From contig DBAU01000108.1 of assembly GCA_002291845.1 (NCBI GenBank), positions 1 to 25,762 of the forward strand: a DNA stretch of 25,762 nt, written 5' to 3'. Positions 6,677 through 14,382 of the stretch are shown here, piece by piece. Numbering within the stretch: position 1 is the stretch's first letter; the number at the start of each line of letters is the position of its first letter. The translations under genes and the position numbers were made by a program. The notes beneath the pieces were generated by a model. That model searched no databases. It saw only the letters and a program-made list of their open reading frames with translations, and had not been told where the DNA came from. The stretch comes from Alphaproteobacteria bacterium UBA1002. GTDB taxonomy: Bacteria; Pseudomonadota; Alphaproteobacteria; Rickettsiales; UBA998.

Positions 6677-7621
6677 TCAGTGGCGGAACACCCGCACCGG
6701 AGAGAACTTGCGTCCCTGACGCTCGGTCAGTGCCACCAGTTCCCGGCCAAACATCGCCTTATAAAGCGTGGCTTCCTGATCCTCAAAGAGGGCCGTAGAG
6801 GCCATAACCGGATTCCCGTTGCGCAGAATTACCGCCATGCCCTGATCCACCTGTAGTGCCGGGATGTCGTCCAGACCCTCCACTGGCGGAAGCAGGAAAT
6901 GCATCCCCCCGTTACCGGAGGGAGGCGCATCTTGGCTAAAAGCCTCGAGTTTATCAAGCGAAATCGCGTTTCCTTCGTGAAATTTGCCGACACGGGTGCG
7001 ACGCAGAGCAGAAAGATGCCCCTCTGTGCCAAGCATATGTGCTAAATCACGCGCTAAGGCCCTGATATAGGTCCCTTTTCCGCATGTCACATGAAAGCTG
7101 GCATGATCAAGATCGGGCAGATCCGCCAACTCAAATGCCAGGATTTCGACTTCCCGAGGCTCAATTTTTACCTCTTTTCCTGCGCGGGCCAGGTCATAGG
7201 CGCGCTCCCCCTGTAACTTGATGGCGGAAAAAGCCGGGGGTGTTTGCAGAATTACGCCAAGGAAGCGCGGCAGGGCAACCTGAATGGCCTCCGCCGCGGG
7301 CCGTACGTCCGACGTGGCAATGATATCGCCTTCCGTATCGTCGGTGGTGGTACGCTGGCCCCAGCGGATGGTAAAGCGATACTCCTTTTCGGCATCCATG
7401 ACATAGGGAACGGTTTTCGTCGCCTCACCCAGCGCCAGCGGTAAAATCCCGGTTGCCAGTGGATCCAGCGTTCCGGCATGACCAATTTTCTCTGGCCGAA
7501 GGATGCGTTTTACCGCACCGACTGCCTGTGTGGAGGTCATGTCGTAGGGTTTGTCCAGATTGATCCAGCCATGCAGAGAACGTTTGGGCTGGCGCGGTGT
7601 TTTGAGGGGGGTAGCGTTCAT
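6677..7621 (-). CDS. truB: tRNA pseudouridine(55) synthase
   Basis: TruB makes the pseudouridine of the T-loop (position 55) in tRNAs. The catalytic Asp is D53 in GHAGTLDPLATGILPLALGEATK, and the KPYDMTSTQAV, YRFTIRWG and GTYIRALARDLA motifs are intact. The frame extends 14 codons further upstream to 7663, but only the ATG at 7621 has a ribosome binding site (TAGGA, about 6 bp), so I use that start (314 residues, a normal length). The C-terminal part (about 245-314) is the short PUA-like region. It lies 123 bp downstream of rbfA. Confidence 0.96.
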   Translation of the reverse strand: MNATPLKTPRQPKRSLHGWINLDKPYDMTSTQAVGAVKRILRPEKIGHAGTLDPLATGILPLALGEATKTVPYVMDAEKEYRFTIRWGQRTTTDDTEGDIIATSDVRPAAEAIQVALPRFLGVILQTPPAFSAIKLQGERAYDLARAGKEVKIEPREVEILAFELADLPDLDHASFHVTCGKGTYIRALARDLAHMLGTEGHLSALRRTRVGKFHEGNAISLDKLEAFSQDAPPSGNGGMHFLLPPVEGLDDIPALQVDQGMAVILRNGNPVMASTALFEDQEATLYKAMFGRELVALTERQGRKFSPVRVFRH

Positions 7622-7744
7622 GGAATATCCTACATCATAGCCCAAGGGAGAAGAGCTTGGCATTGGCGCGGCAGATCAACCTTTGTGATTTAAAATGCCC
7701 TATTAAATCAATGCCCTGATTTGAGCAACGACGATTCTATAAAA

Positions 7745-8170
7745 TCAGGCGTCGCGCTCGCGCCCGGCATCTTCCGCAAGATCGCGTTGGACGCGTGGAT
7801 CGCGTAGTAGGTTGGTAATTTTCTGGGCTTCGTCAAAAGATTCATCTTTTTTGAAGCGGATTTTCGGAGAGTATTTCAGGTGCTTGACCTGTTTTGTAAC
7901 CTGATGGCGGAACTCACCCGCATGCTCGTTGAGCACACTGACCGCTGCATCGGCATCGGTGCCGCCGAGCGTGATGACATAAGCCGTCGCGTGTTTCAGA
8001 TCCGGGCTGATGCGTACTTCCGAAACGGTGATCGATGATGTTTCCAGCTCTGCCAGATGCGTATCGCCCCGCATGAAGGTCGCGGCCAGCGCATGGCGGA
8101 TTTCCTCGCCAACGCGCAGTTGGCGCTGGGTAGGAGCGTTCGGATTAACGGGGGAGGAGGGGGGCTTCAT
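7745..8170 (-). CDS. rbfA: 30S ribosome-binding factor A
   Basis: RbfA is a KH-fold assembly factor acting late in 30S maturation near helix 44/45. The protein shows RQLRVGEEIRHALAATFMRGD, the ITVSEVRISPDLKHATAYV strand-helix region and the C-terminal FRHQVTKQVKHLKYSPKIRF with the expected helix. The start is uncertain: the frame allows a TTG at 8191, a GTG at 8173 and an ATG at 8170, none with a strong ribosome binding site. I choose the ATG (141 residues). The C-terminal tail after RDPRVQRD is charged and variable. It sits between infB and truB as usual; the 111 bp from infB to this start holds nothing else I recognise. Confidence 0.92.
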   Translation of the reverse strand: MKPPSSPVNPNAPTQRQLRVGEEIRHALAATFMRGDTHLAELETSSITVSEVRISPDLKHATAYVITLGGTDADAAVSVLNEHAGEFRHQVTKQVKHLKYSPKIRFKKDESFDEAQKITNLLRDPRVQRDLAEDAGRERDA

Positions 8171-8280
8171 CACGTCCGATTTTAGAGCCAAGGTTTGTAG
8201 AAAAACATACTAAAGCAAAAATGATAGGCCTCATGACGCAACTTATTTAAGTCGCAAACGGATAGAAGTTTCTCACCCGG

Positions 8281-10728
8281 TTACGCCACGCTGCGAGCGA
8301 TTTCCTCGATTTCAAACGCCTCGATGACGTCGCCTTCGCGGATGTCGTCGTAATTCTCAAAGGCCATACCACACTCGTAGCCCTTCTGGACGTCCTTGAC
8401 CTCGTCCTTGAAGCGTTTGAGCGTTTTGAGTTTGCCTTCGTGGATGACCACGTTGTCGCGAAGTAGACGCACGCCTGCGCCGCGCTTGACAGTGCCTTCC
8501 GTGACGTAGCAGCCTGCAACTTTGCCCACCTTGGTAATATTGAACACCTGGCGGATTTCTGCATAGCCGATGAAATTCTCCCGGCGCTCAGGGGAGAGCA
8601 AGCCGGACAACGCAGCTTTCACCTGATCCACCAGCTCGTAAATCACTGAATAATAGCGGATGTCTATTTTCAGCTGTTGCGCCATCTCACGCGCTTTCGC
8701 TGTCGGACGTACGTTAAACGCCAGAATGATTGCACCTGTGGTATTAGCCAATGTCACATCAGACTCGGTAATGGCTCCAACCCCGGAAAGCAAGACGCGG
8801 ACCGTGACCTCGTCACTGTTAAACTTCTGGACACTTGCTACAATGGCTTCCACAGAGCCTTGCACATCCCCTTTAATAATCAGCGGCAACTCTTTCGCAG
8901 CATCTGCCTGAGCGTTCGCAAACATCTGATCGAGCGTGCGGGCGCTGACCACCACCTGTTTCGCCCGTGCCTGACTTTGACGGTATTCGACAATATCACG
9001 CGCTGTTTTTTCATTCTCCACGACGGAGAATTCATCGCCGGCCATGGGAGCTTCGGATAAACCCAAAACTTCCACGGGTTGGGACGGGGCGGCCGCTTTA
9101 ACGGGCTGGCCTTTGTCATCGGTCATGGCGCGCACGCGGCCCCAGGCCGAACCTGCCACCACGAGATCGCCCACATTGAGGGTTCCCCGCTGCACCAGCA
9201 AGGTCGCAACCACGCCACGACCTTTATCAATCTGGGCTTCGACCACAGCACCCGCGCCGCGGCGATCCGGATTGGCCGTCAATTCCAACACTTCCGCCTG
9301 AAGCAGAATGCCCTCAATCAATTTATCGAGATTGAGCTTCTCTTTAGCAGAGACCTCAATGACCTGAACATCACCGCCAAATTCTTCCGGAACCAGTTCA
9401 TACTGCATCAGTTCGTTTTTAACGCGCTTGGGATCAGCATCCGGCTTATCGATTTTGTTAACCGCGACAATGATCGGAACGCCGGCAGCTTTGGCATGGC
9501 TGATGGCTTCTTGCGTTTGGGCCATGATGCCATCATCAGCGGCTACCACAAGCACCACGATATCCGTTACTTTTGCCCCACGCTGGCGCATGGCTGTGAA
9601 GGCCTCGTGACCCGGTGTATCCAGAAAGGTCACGCGCTGACCATTCATTTCCACCTGATACGCACCAATATGCTGAGTGATGCCGCCGGCTTCACCCGCT
9701 ACTACGTTGGCGTTGCGCAGCGCGTCAAGAAGCGATGTTTTACCGTGATCGACATGCCCCATGATGGTGACAACCGGCGCGCGTGGGCGTAGGTTTTCAG
9801 CCACTTCGGCTTCCTCGATCAAGACGTTTTCAACGTCACCCTCGGTAACGCGTTTGAAATTGTGGCCGAATTCACTGACAATCAGCTCTGCGGTATCAGC
9901 ATCAATCGATTGGCTGGCAGCGGCAATCGTACCCAGCTTCATCAATGCCTTAATGACATCGGCGACGCGCTCGGCCATCCGGTTTGCCAGTTCCTGCACC
10001 GTGATGACTTCAGGAATCACCACCTCACGGACGACTTTTTCTTTGGCATCGCCCCCATGCGAGGACATGCGCGCCTTTTCGCGCTGGCGCTTTAGAGATG
10101 CCAGCGATCGCATCCGCTCTTCCTGATATTCCAATGCCTGAGCAACCGTGATTTTGTTCGAAGAACGGCGCTCATTATCCCCTTTGAGGCGGATTTTTTT
10201 CTTCTCCGCTTTTTCTGGCTTCAGCTCGCTATCAAGGTCTTTGATTTTGCGGGTTTCCATGATTGGCGCACCGCGCATGGGGGCGGGCAGATCAGGTGTT
10301 CCGGGCTTGCTACGAGAAGTCGTACCGGCAGGGCGTGATGTGGTTTCACGCGGCGGCGTCTGGGGGGTGCGTGCCTGCTCTGCTGAACGGCGACGATCTT
10401 CATCTCCGGAGGTGCGTACTTCGCGGTTTGCTGCATCGATCTGCGTCTTGTCGCGCACCTGCATGTCATGAAGATTCACGGCCGGTGCAAGGTTTTTAAG
10501 CTCCGGCGGTTGCGGCAGGTTGGCAGATTTATTCTGAACCTCGACCATACCGGCACCGCTACGGGCAAACGAGCGCGTTTTACGCACTTCCACGGTCACT
10601 GTTTTAGAGCGACCATGGGTGAAGTTCTGCTTCACTTTGCCGCTTTCAACAGTTTTGGTCAGGGAGAGCTTGCTCGGCCGGTTGACCGTGAGAGTTTCGC
10701 GTTTGTTATCGCCGCCTTGGTCCGTCAT
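8281..10728 (-). CDS. infB: Translation initiation factor IF-2
   Basis: IF-2 is the GTPase that brings fMet-tRNA to the 30S subunit. From the ATG at 10728 (815 residues), the charged, low-complexity N-terminal region runs to about residue 225, then an IF2_N domain (about 235-290), and the G domain with GHVDHGKT (324-331), DTPGH (370-374) and NKID (424-427), followed by the beta-barrel and C-terminal fMet-tRNA-binding domains. A GTG at 10767 would add 13 residues and starts 3 bp after the upstream stop, but AGGA 5 bp before the ATG favours 10728. The internal ATG starts used for IF2-beta in some bacteria cannot be judged here. Confidence 0.97.
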   Translation of the reverse strand: MTDQGGDNKRETLTVNRPSKLSLTKTVESGKVKQNFTHGRSKTVTVEVRKTRSFARSGAGMVEVQNKSANLPQPPELKNLAPAVNLHDMQVRDKTQIDAANREVRTSGDEDRRRSAEQARTPQTPPRETTSRPAGTTSRSKPGTPDLPAPMRGAPIMETRKIKDLDSELKPEKAEKKKIRLKGDNERRSSNKITVAQALEYQEERMRSLASLKRQREKARMSSHGGDAKEKVVREVVIPEVITVQELANRMAERVADVIKALMKLGTIAAASQSIDADTAELIVSEFGHNFKRVTEGDVENVLIEEAEVAENLRPRAPVVTIMGHVDHGKTSLLDALRNANVVAGEAGGITQHIGAYQVEMNGQRVTFLDTPGHEAFTAMRQRGAKVTDIVVLVVAADDGIMAQTQEAISHAKAAGVPIIVAVNKIDKPDADPKRVKNELMQYELVPEEFGGDVQVIEVSAKEKLNLDKLIEGILLQAEVLELTANPDRRGAGAVVEAQIDKGRGVVATLLVQRGTLNVGDLVVAGSAWGRVRAMTDDKGQPVKAAAPSQPVEVLGLSEAPMAGDEFSVVENEKTARDIVEYRQSQARAKQVVVSARTLDQMFANAQADAAKELPLIIKGDVQGSVEAIVASVQKFNSDEVTVRVLLSGVGAITESDVTLANTTGAIILAFNVRPTAKAREMAQQLKIDIRYYSVIYELVDQVKAALSGLLSPERRENFIGYAEIRQVFNITKVGKVAGCYVTEGTVKRGAGVRLLRDNVVIHEGKLKTLKRFKDEVKDVQKGYECGMAFENYDDIREGDVIEAFEIEEIARSVA

Positions 10729-10770
10729 GTGATCCTGATTTCTTATTTCGTCATCGTTAATGGTCACCCC

Positions 10771-11376
10771 TTATAGAGCAACCTTTGTGCAAAATCCAGC
10801 CAAACGCCGGATTTCTTTTTGCATTTGTTGTACAATTCCGCCCGGTAGCATGGCGATGTGCACGGCATCATCACGGCCAAAGGGCTTGGCCAATGCTTCA
10901 CGTGACAACAATGTGCAAACTTCTATATTGTTTTTTCCCGCAAGCGACTGAATTTTCTGCTGATCAGAGGCTCCTGCATCGGAGGCAAGGAGGACGAGGG
11001 CCGGGCGTCCTTCCTTTAGGGCTGCTTCCACCTTAGTAAACCCCAGTACAGCCTCGCCGCATTTATTGGCGAGTGCCAACCAGTGCACTACACGCGCCAG
11101 TAGCATCGATTCCACCTGTGCGGGAAGGGAGGAATCTGCCTTCACGGGCTGCTTGAAACCACGAGAGAAGGCCTGTTTTTTAATCGCGGTTTCTACAGCA
11201 CTTCGTGTTGCAGTAACCCAGACACCGCGTCCGGGCAGACGCTCGGCAACATCCGGTAGTAACGCGCCTTCTGGAGAGAGCACAAAGCGCACTAAGTTAT
11301 CTTTATGCTTTACCTCTCCCGTTGCAAGGCAGGTGCGCTGTGGTTGGCGTTTTGATGTGTCGCGTGCCGTGTCCAT
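10771..11376 (-). CDS. YlxR (DUF448) - L7Ae-like fusion, RNA-binding protein
   Basis: This 201-residue protein joins two domains that are separate genes (ylxR, ylxQ) in Firmicutes. Residues about 12-85 are YlxR, with the signature RTCLATGEVKHKDNLVRFV and LPGRGVWV. Residues about 95-195 are an L7Ae/L30e-like RNA-binding fold, with KCGEAVLGFTKVEAALKEGRPALVLLASDAG. The fusion is common in alphaproteobacteria. Family members bind RNA; YlxR is linked to RNase P and transcription in other bacteria, but the role here is not shown. GGAG lies about 11 bp ahead of the ATG. Its stop is 42 bp before the infB start, and a strong hairpin stands between it and nusA. Confidence 0.93.
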   Translation of the reverse strand: MDTARDTSKRQPQRTCLATGEVKHKDNLVRFVLSPEGALLPDVAERLPGRGVWVTATRSAVETAIKKQAFSRGFKQPVKADSSLPAQVESMLLARVVHWLALANKCGEAVLGFTKVEAALKEGRPALVLLASDAGASDQQKIQSLAGKNNIEVCTLLSREALAKPFGRDDAVHIAMLPGGIVQQMQKEIRRLAGFCTKVAL

Positions 11377-11405
11377 AGCCCTGCCATCTCCCGCAAGTCA
11401 ACGAG

Positions 11406-11433
11406 GCGCCATTCCTGCACACAGGAATGGCGC
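11406..11433 (-). other. Strong hairpin between nusA and ylxR
   Basis: GCGCCATTCCTG (11406-11417) and CAGGAATGGCGC (11422-11433) pair perfectly over 12 bp around a 4-nt loop, 6 bp after the nusA stop and 29 bp before the ylxR start. There is no T-tract on either strand, so it is not an ordinary intrinsic terminator. An RNA-processing or 3'-end-stabilising element that separates nusA from the distal operon is the simplest reading. Confidence 0.8.
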
Positions 11434-11439
11434 TCAGAT

Positions 11440-12990
11440 TTACGCTTCCGGCTGTTCACCTTCAGCTTGCTCGTCAGCAAACCAATGGGCGCGGGCGGCC
11501 ATGATCAGCTCGTTAATTTCAGCCTCTTTCATGCCGGATTCTGGCAGTAACTCCTTGAACTCGTCGATGGCTAGATCCGCCAGATCATCGCGTGTGCGGA
11601 TCCCTTTCTCGCCAAGTGCAAGAATCATTTTATTGTCCAGCCCTTCTAGCGTGGTGAGATCATCGGTGATGCCGAGTTCTTTCACCTTGGTGCGGAATTC
11701 CTTGTCTTGCGACTCAATCCAGTCGTTGGCACGGTTGCGCAGCTCTTGGGCGACTTCCTCATCAAAGCCCTCGATGGAGGCCAGCTCTTCGAGCGGAACA
11801 AATGCCACTTCCTCGATGCTGGTGAAGCCTTCGGTCACCAGAAGATGCGCGATCACTTCTTCCACATCAAGCGCCGCGATGAACATGTTGGACAGCTTGT
11901 TGAACTCCTGCGTGCGGCGTTCGGATTCGGTTTCCTCGGTAAGGATATCGATGCTCCAGCCAGTGAGCTGAGAGGCAAGGCGTACATTCTGACCCCGACG
12001 ACCAATCGCCAGTGACAGTTGATCATCCGGCACCACGATTTCCACACGACCATCATCCTCATCCAGTACCACTTTGGACACTTCTGCTGAGGAGATCGCA
12101 TTGACAATGAAGGTGGCGGGATCGGGATTCCACTCGATAATGTCAATTTTTTCGCCTTGTAGTTCACCGACAACGGCCTGCACGCGCGAACCGCGAACGC
12201 CTACGCAGGAAAGCACCGGATTGACGCTGGGGTCGTAGCTGTAGACGGCAATTTTCGCACGCGACCCTGGATCGCGGGCCACGGCTTTGATTTCAATGAT
12301 GCCATCGTAGATTTCGGGCACTTCCTGCGCGAAAAGCTTGGCGGTGAATTCCGGGCGCACGCGGGAGAGGAAAATCTGCGGGCCGGTGCGCTCGCGGCGG
12401 ACATCGTAAATATAGGCGCGGATACGGTCGCCCTGACGGAAATTCTCGCGCGGGATCAACTCGTTGCGGCGGATAAAGCCTTCCGCCTGCCCCAGATCAA
12501 CCGTTACGTTACCATACTCAACGCGCTTAACAACGCCATTGATGATCTCACCCATGCGATCTTTGTATTCTTCAAAGTGGCGCTCGCGCTCCGCGTCACG
12601 TACTTTCTGCACAATCACCTGCTTGGCGGTCTGTGCGGCGATGCGGCCAAAGTCAATCGGCGGCAGGGGATCACGGATAGAATCACCCGCTTTGAGGTCT
12701 TTATTAATTTTCTGTGCATCGGCCACGAGCATTTTACCGATCTGCTCTTCTTCCAACTCCGGCATTTCCTCAACAATATCCGTCACGCGATACAGCTGGA
12801 TTTCACCGGTGCGACGGTTGATTTCCGCTTTGATATTCTGCTCCGCACCGTATTTGCGGCGTCCGGCAATCTGGATCGCCTGTTCCATCGCTTCGAGCAC
12901 TGACTCACGGTCAATGTGTTTCTCGCGGGCGACGGCGTCGGCGATCTGGATGATCTCCGCGTTTCCGAATGCTTGGGCGGTGGCTGCCAT
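11440..12990 (-). CDS. nusA: Transcription termination/antitermination factor NusA
   Basis: NusA binds RNA polymerase and nascent RNA and modulates pausing, termination and antitermination. The 516-residue protein has the RNAP-binding N-terminal domain (1-125, starting MAATAQAFGNAEIIQIADAV), an S1 domain (about 135-200, INGVVKRVEYGNVTVDLG), two KH domains (about 230-345, with SCVGVRGSRVQAV and SLAIGRRGQNVRLASQL), and two C-terminal acidic helix-hairpin-helix repeats (about 365-500, with EEVAFVPLEELASIEGFDEE and TLEGLDNKMILALGEKGIRTRDDLADLA). AGGAG sits about 8 bp before the ATG. It lies 122 bp downstream of rimP. NusA could act on the attenuator in the rimP leader, giving autocontrol, but this is inference. 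Confidence 0.98.
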   Translation of the reverse strand: MAATAQAFGNAEIIQIADAVAREKHIDRESVLEAMEQAIQIAGRRKYGAEQNIKAEINRRTGEIQLYRVTDIVEEMPELEEEQIGKMLVADAQKINKDLKAGDSIRDPLPPIDFGRIAAQTAKQVIVQKVRDAERERHFEEYKDRMGEIINGVVKRVEYGNVTVDLGQAEGFIRRNELIPRENFRQGDRIRAYIYDVRRERTGPQIFLSRVRPEFTAKLFAQEVPEIYDGIIEIKAVARDPGSRAKIAVYSYDPSVNPVLSCVGVRGSRVQAVVGELQGEKIDIIEWNPDPATFIVNAISSAEVSKVVLDEDDGRVEIVVPDDQLSLAIGRRGQNVRLASQLTGWSIDILTEETESERRTQEFNKLSNMFIAALDVEEVIAHLLVTEGFTSIEEVAFVPLEELASIEGFDEEVAQELRNRANDWIESQDKEFRTKVKELGITDDLTTLEGLDNKMILALGEKGIRTRDDLADLAIDEFKELLPESGMKEAEINELIMAARAHWFADEQAEGEQPEA

Positions 12991-13041
12991 GGTCGTTCTC
13001 CTAAAATTTAGTCCAGATGATTAGTTGCTAGATAGTTAGTG

Positions 13042-13096
13042 ATTGAAATTGGTAAAATGGATTGACTAGGTATTTTTCCAATTACCAAATCATCCA
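13042..13096. repeat. Imperfect AT-rich inverted repeat between rimP and nusA
   Basis: TTGGTAA (13049-13055) and TTACCAA (13082-13088) are exact complements. Flanking ATTG (from 13042) and CCAAT (ending 13097), and ATGG (13057-13060) and inner CCA bases, extend it as an imperfect stem with a loop of about 20 nt. The 122-bp gap is much more AT-rich than the genes beside it. It could be an RNA-processing hairpin or a relic of a small palindromic repeat; it has no terminator T-tract next to the stem. Confidence 0.45.
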
Positions 13097-13112
13097 ATGA
13101 TAATTTATCCTG

Positions 13113-13631
13113 TTATGCATCGCCGCCTTCCATACCCTCGGCAGGGGCAAATTTTTCTTTGTACCAGGCGAGCAGTTCATCGGTGAGCACCAGCTTGGCT
13201 TGGGCGAGGGCCGCAAAAGGAATGCGGTGTTCGGCACCATCGACGCTCATGACGATATCATCACCATCCATGCCATTGACTACGCCACGCCAGCGTTTGC
13301 GGCCATCGATGGGATAGCCGGACTCCAGCTTGGCTTCAAACCCGGCATAGGTAACGAAATCCTCGCGGCGTACCAGCGGGCGGTCCACACCCGGGGAGCT
13401 GACCTCCAGATGATAGGCGGTGGGGATGGGGTCACTGACATCAAGAACGGCGGAGACGGTGTAGCTGATCTCTTCACAATCCTCGATGCCCATTGGGCGA
13501 TCATCTTTACGCTCAGCCATGATCTGCAGGGTGCGACGGCCATCCTGGTCGTTCAGGCGGATGCGAACCAATCGGTAGCCCATATGCTCTACCGACGGTT
13601 CTATTAGTTCCTGTATTTTTTTTTCCAGCAT
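13113..13631 (-). CDS. rimP: Ribosome maturation factor RimP
   Basis: RimP acts early in 30S assembly, helping S12 join. The 172-residue protein has the alpha/beta N-terminal domain (about 8-85, with YRLVRIRLND, TLQIMAER and the YHLEVSSPGVDRPL signature) and the SH3-like C-terminal domain (about 90-160, with FEAKLESGYPIDGRKRWRGVV and IPFAALAQAKLVL). It is first in the rimP-nusA-ylxR-infB-rbfA-truB-rpsO operon. An AGG lies about 8 bp before the ATG. A terminator-like structure lies 23 bp upstream of this start, inside the leader. Confidence 0.96.
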   Translation of the reverse strand: MLEKKIQELIEPSVEHMGYRLVRIRLNDQDGRRTLQIMAERKDDRPMGIEDCEEISYTVSAVLDVSDPIPTAYHLEVSSPGVDRPLVRREDFVTYAGFEAKLESGYPIDGRKRWRGVVNGMDGDDIVMSVDGAEHRIPFAALAQAKLVLTDELLAWYKEKFAPAEGMEGGDA

Positions 13632-13654
13632 GCCAACGGCCTGAATTTAGGTAC

Positions 13655-13697
13655 AAAAAAAGGCGGAGAAAATTCTCCACCTGTGCGTAAATCACAG
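13655..13697 (-). terminator. Attenuator-like terminator in the rimP leader
   Basis: Read on the minus strand, a small hairpin CTGTG/CACAG (13697-13693 with 13685-13681) is followed directly by GGTGGAGAA, a 2-nt loop and TTCTCCGCC (13681-13662), which pair through 9 bp including one G-U, then seven T's (13661-13655). This is a standard intrinsic terminator, yet it lies before rimP and after the likely rimP promoter, with no gene in between to terminate. Transcripts of only about 45 nt would be released unless antiterminated. Leader terminators before rimP-nusA operons are known in other proteobacteria. Confidence 0.7.
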
Positions 13698-13708
13698 AAT
13701 TTGTGGGC

Positions 13709-13736
13709 AATATAGCCATTTTTAGCGCTCTGGCAA
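13709..13736 (-). promoter_or_regulatory. Probable sigma70-type promoter of the rimP-nusA-infB operon
   Basis: On the minus strand, TTGCCA (13736-13731) and TATATT (13714-13709) are separated by 16 bp. The predicted start near 13702 gives a 70-nt leader that contains the attenuator and ends at the rimP ATG (13631). Confidence 0.6.
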
Positions 13737-13791
13737 GTGTTCTTTTTTGCTGTTTGTACAGAATCCGTGGCGGCCGGAGGTAAAATACGCT

Positions 13792-13803
13792 ATGAGACCA
13801 TAA
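13792..13803 (+). CDS. Possible three-codon minigene (MRP-stop)
   Basis: A strong GGAGGT (13776-13781) precedes ATG AGA CCA TAA by about 10 bp. The stop lies 6 bp before the ATG of the next gene (13810), which has no good ribosome binding site of its own. Ribosomes could load here and reinitiate on the next ATG. This is suggestive only; the spacing is a little long. Confidence 0.25.
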   Translation: MRP

Positions 13804-13809
13804 AAAAAG

Positions 13810-14250
13810 ATGGATGCCATGCCCGATCGTTCCCCTCTGTTTACTCGACCGCTGGGGCTTTTGATGCTCGCTGGAGGTCTGGTGGTTGCTGCGGTGGCCT
13901 ATCATCACGCGCAACTCTCAAAAACCCCGGCTGTGTCTGCCAAGATTCCCGTTGCCATGAATCGTCAGGCGGCGCCCGTTCCCGCGTCGTTGACCAAACG
14001 ATCCAGCAGTTCATCAACGCTTGAACTTCTCTCGGAAGATGCTGAAAATGCTACGCTTCCAGCTTCCAACAAGGCGGTAACGCCGATTGAGGAATTGCTT
14101 CTGGAAGCCCCCGAGTCACTGCCCGGGAATAATCTGGCCCCCTCAATCCTTGCCGAGCCTGAGGCTGCCTCATCGCCGGAGCAGGCGCAACCAGCCGAAC
14201 ACACTATCGCTCCCCTGACGGAAAGCCCTTCAGAAACACCGCGGCCGTAA
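13810..14250 (+). CDS. Small membrane-anchored Pro/Ala/Ser-rich protein
   Basis: I do not recognise this 146-residue protein. It has a short N-terminus with basic residues (PDRSPLFTRP), one transmembrane segment at about 14-31 (LGLLMLAGGLVVAAVAYH), and a long polar low-complexity remainder rich in Ser, Pro, Ala, Glu and Thr, ending in SPSETPRP. The likely topology is N-in with the tail in the periplasm. It is divergent from rimP and followed by the tRNA gene. Its own ribosome binding site is weak, and an upstream GGAGGT minigene may feed it. Composition does not allow a function call. Confidence 0.6.
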   Translation: MDAMPDRSPLFTRPLGLLMLAGGLVVAAVAYHHAQLSKTPAVSAKIPVAMNRQAAPVPASLTKRSSSSSTLELLSEDAENATLPASNKAVTPIEELLLEAPESLPGNNLAPSILAEPEAASSPEQAQPAEHTIAPLTESPSETPRP

Positions 14251-14268
14251 AGTATGACGTTTGCTGAC

Positions 14269-14297
14269 TTGCGCGTCTGAGCGAGTTTGCCTAAGTT
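14269..14297 (+). promoter_or_regulatory. Possible tRNA promoter
   Basis: TTGCGC (14269-14274) and TAAGTT (14292-14297) are spaced by 17 bp, with the expected start about 3 bp before the first base of the tRNA (14307). The -10 match is partial. A leader this short would leave RNase P little to remove. Confidence 0.35.
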
Positions 14298-14306
14298 CGC
14301 ATCGTT

Positions 14307-14382
14307 GGGGGCATAGCTCAGCGGTTAGAGCAGGGCGCTCATAACGCCTTGGCCGGGGGTTCAAATCCCTCTGCCCCCACCA
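14307..14382 (+). tRNA. tRNA with CAU anticodon, probably tRNA-Ile2 (lysidine type)
   Basis: The 76-nt gene folds as a full cloverleaf: a 7-bp acceptor stem (GGGGGCA/TGCCCCC), D-stem GCTC/GAGC, anticodon stem GGGCG/CGCCT with loop CTCATAA (anticodon CAT), T-stem GGGGG/CCCTC with loop TTCAAAT, and an encoded CCA. The CAT anticodon fits initiator Met, elongator Met or Ile2. There is no initiator feature (three G-C pairs in the anticodon stem with an unpaired first acceptor base), and the GTTAGAGCAGG and CTTGG stretches resemble tRNA-Ile2, in which TilS turns C34 to lysidine to read AUA. Elongator Met cannot be excluded. The 3' end is duplicated downstream (14468-14602). Confidence 0.9.

Noticed and set aside
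7622..7663. Longer truB start
   Set aside because: The upstream ATG has no ribosome binding site, and the added residues are not part of the TruB domain.
9079..9792. 237-codon plus-strand frame inside infB
   Set aside because: It covers the IF-2 G domain in antisense, has no ribosome binding site and matches no family.
11406..11433. Intrinsic terminator between nusA and ylxR
   Set aside because: The stem is strong, but no T-tract follows on either strand and the operon continues in the same order.
11066..11971. 301-codon plus-strand frame across ylxR and nusA
   Set aside because: It is Ser/Arg-rich antisense sequence spanning two real genes and their intergenic hairpin.
14307..14382. Initiator tRNA-Met
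   Set aside because: The 1-72 pair is formed, and the anticodon stem lacks the three consecutive G-C pairs in the initiator arrangement. The sequence is closer to tRNA-Ile2; elongator Met remains possible.
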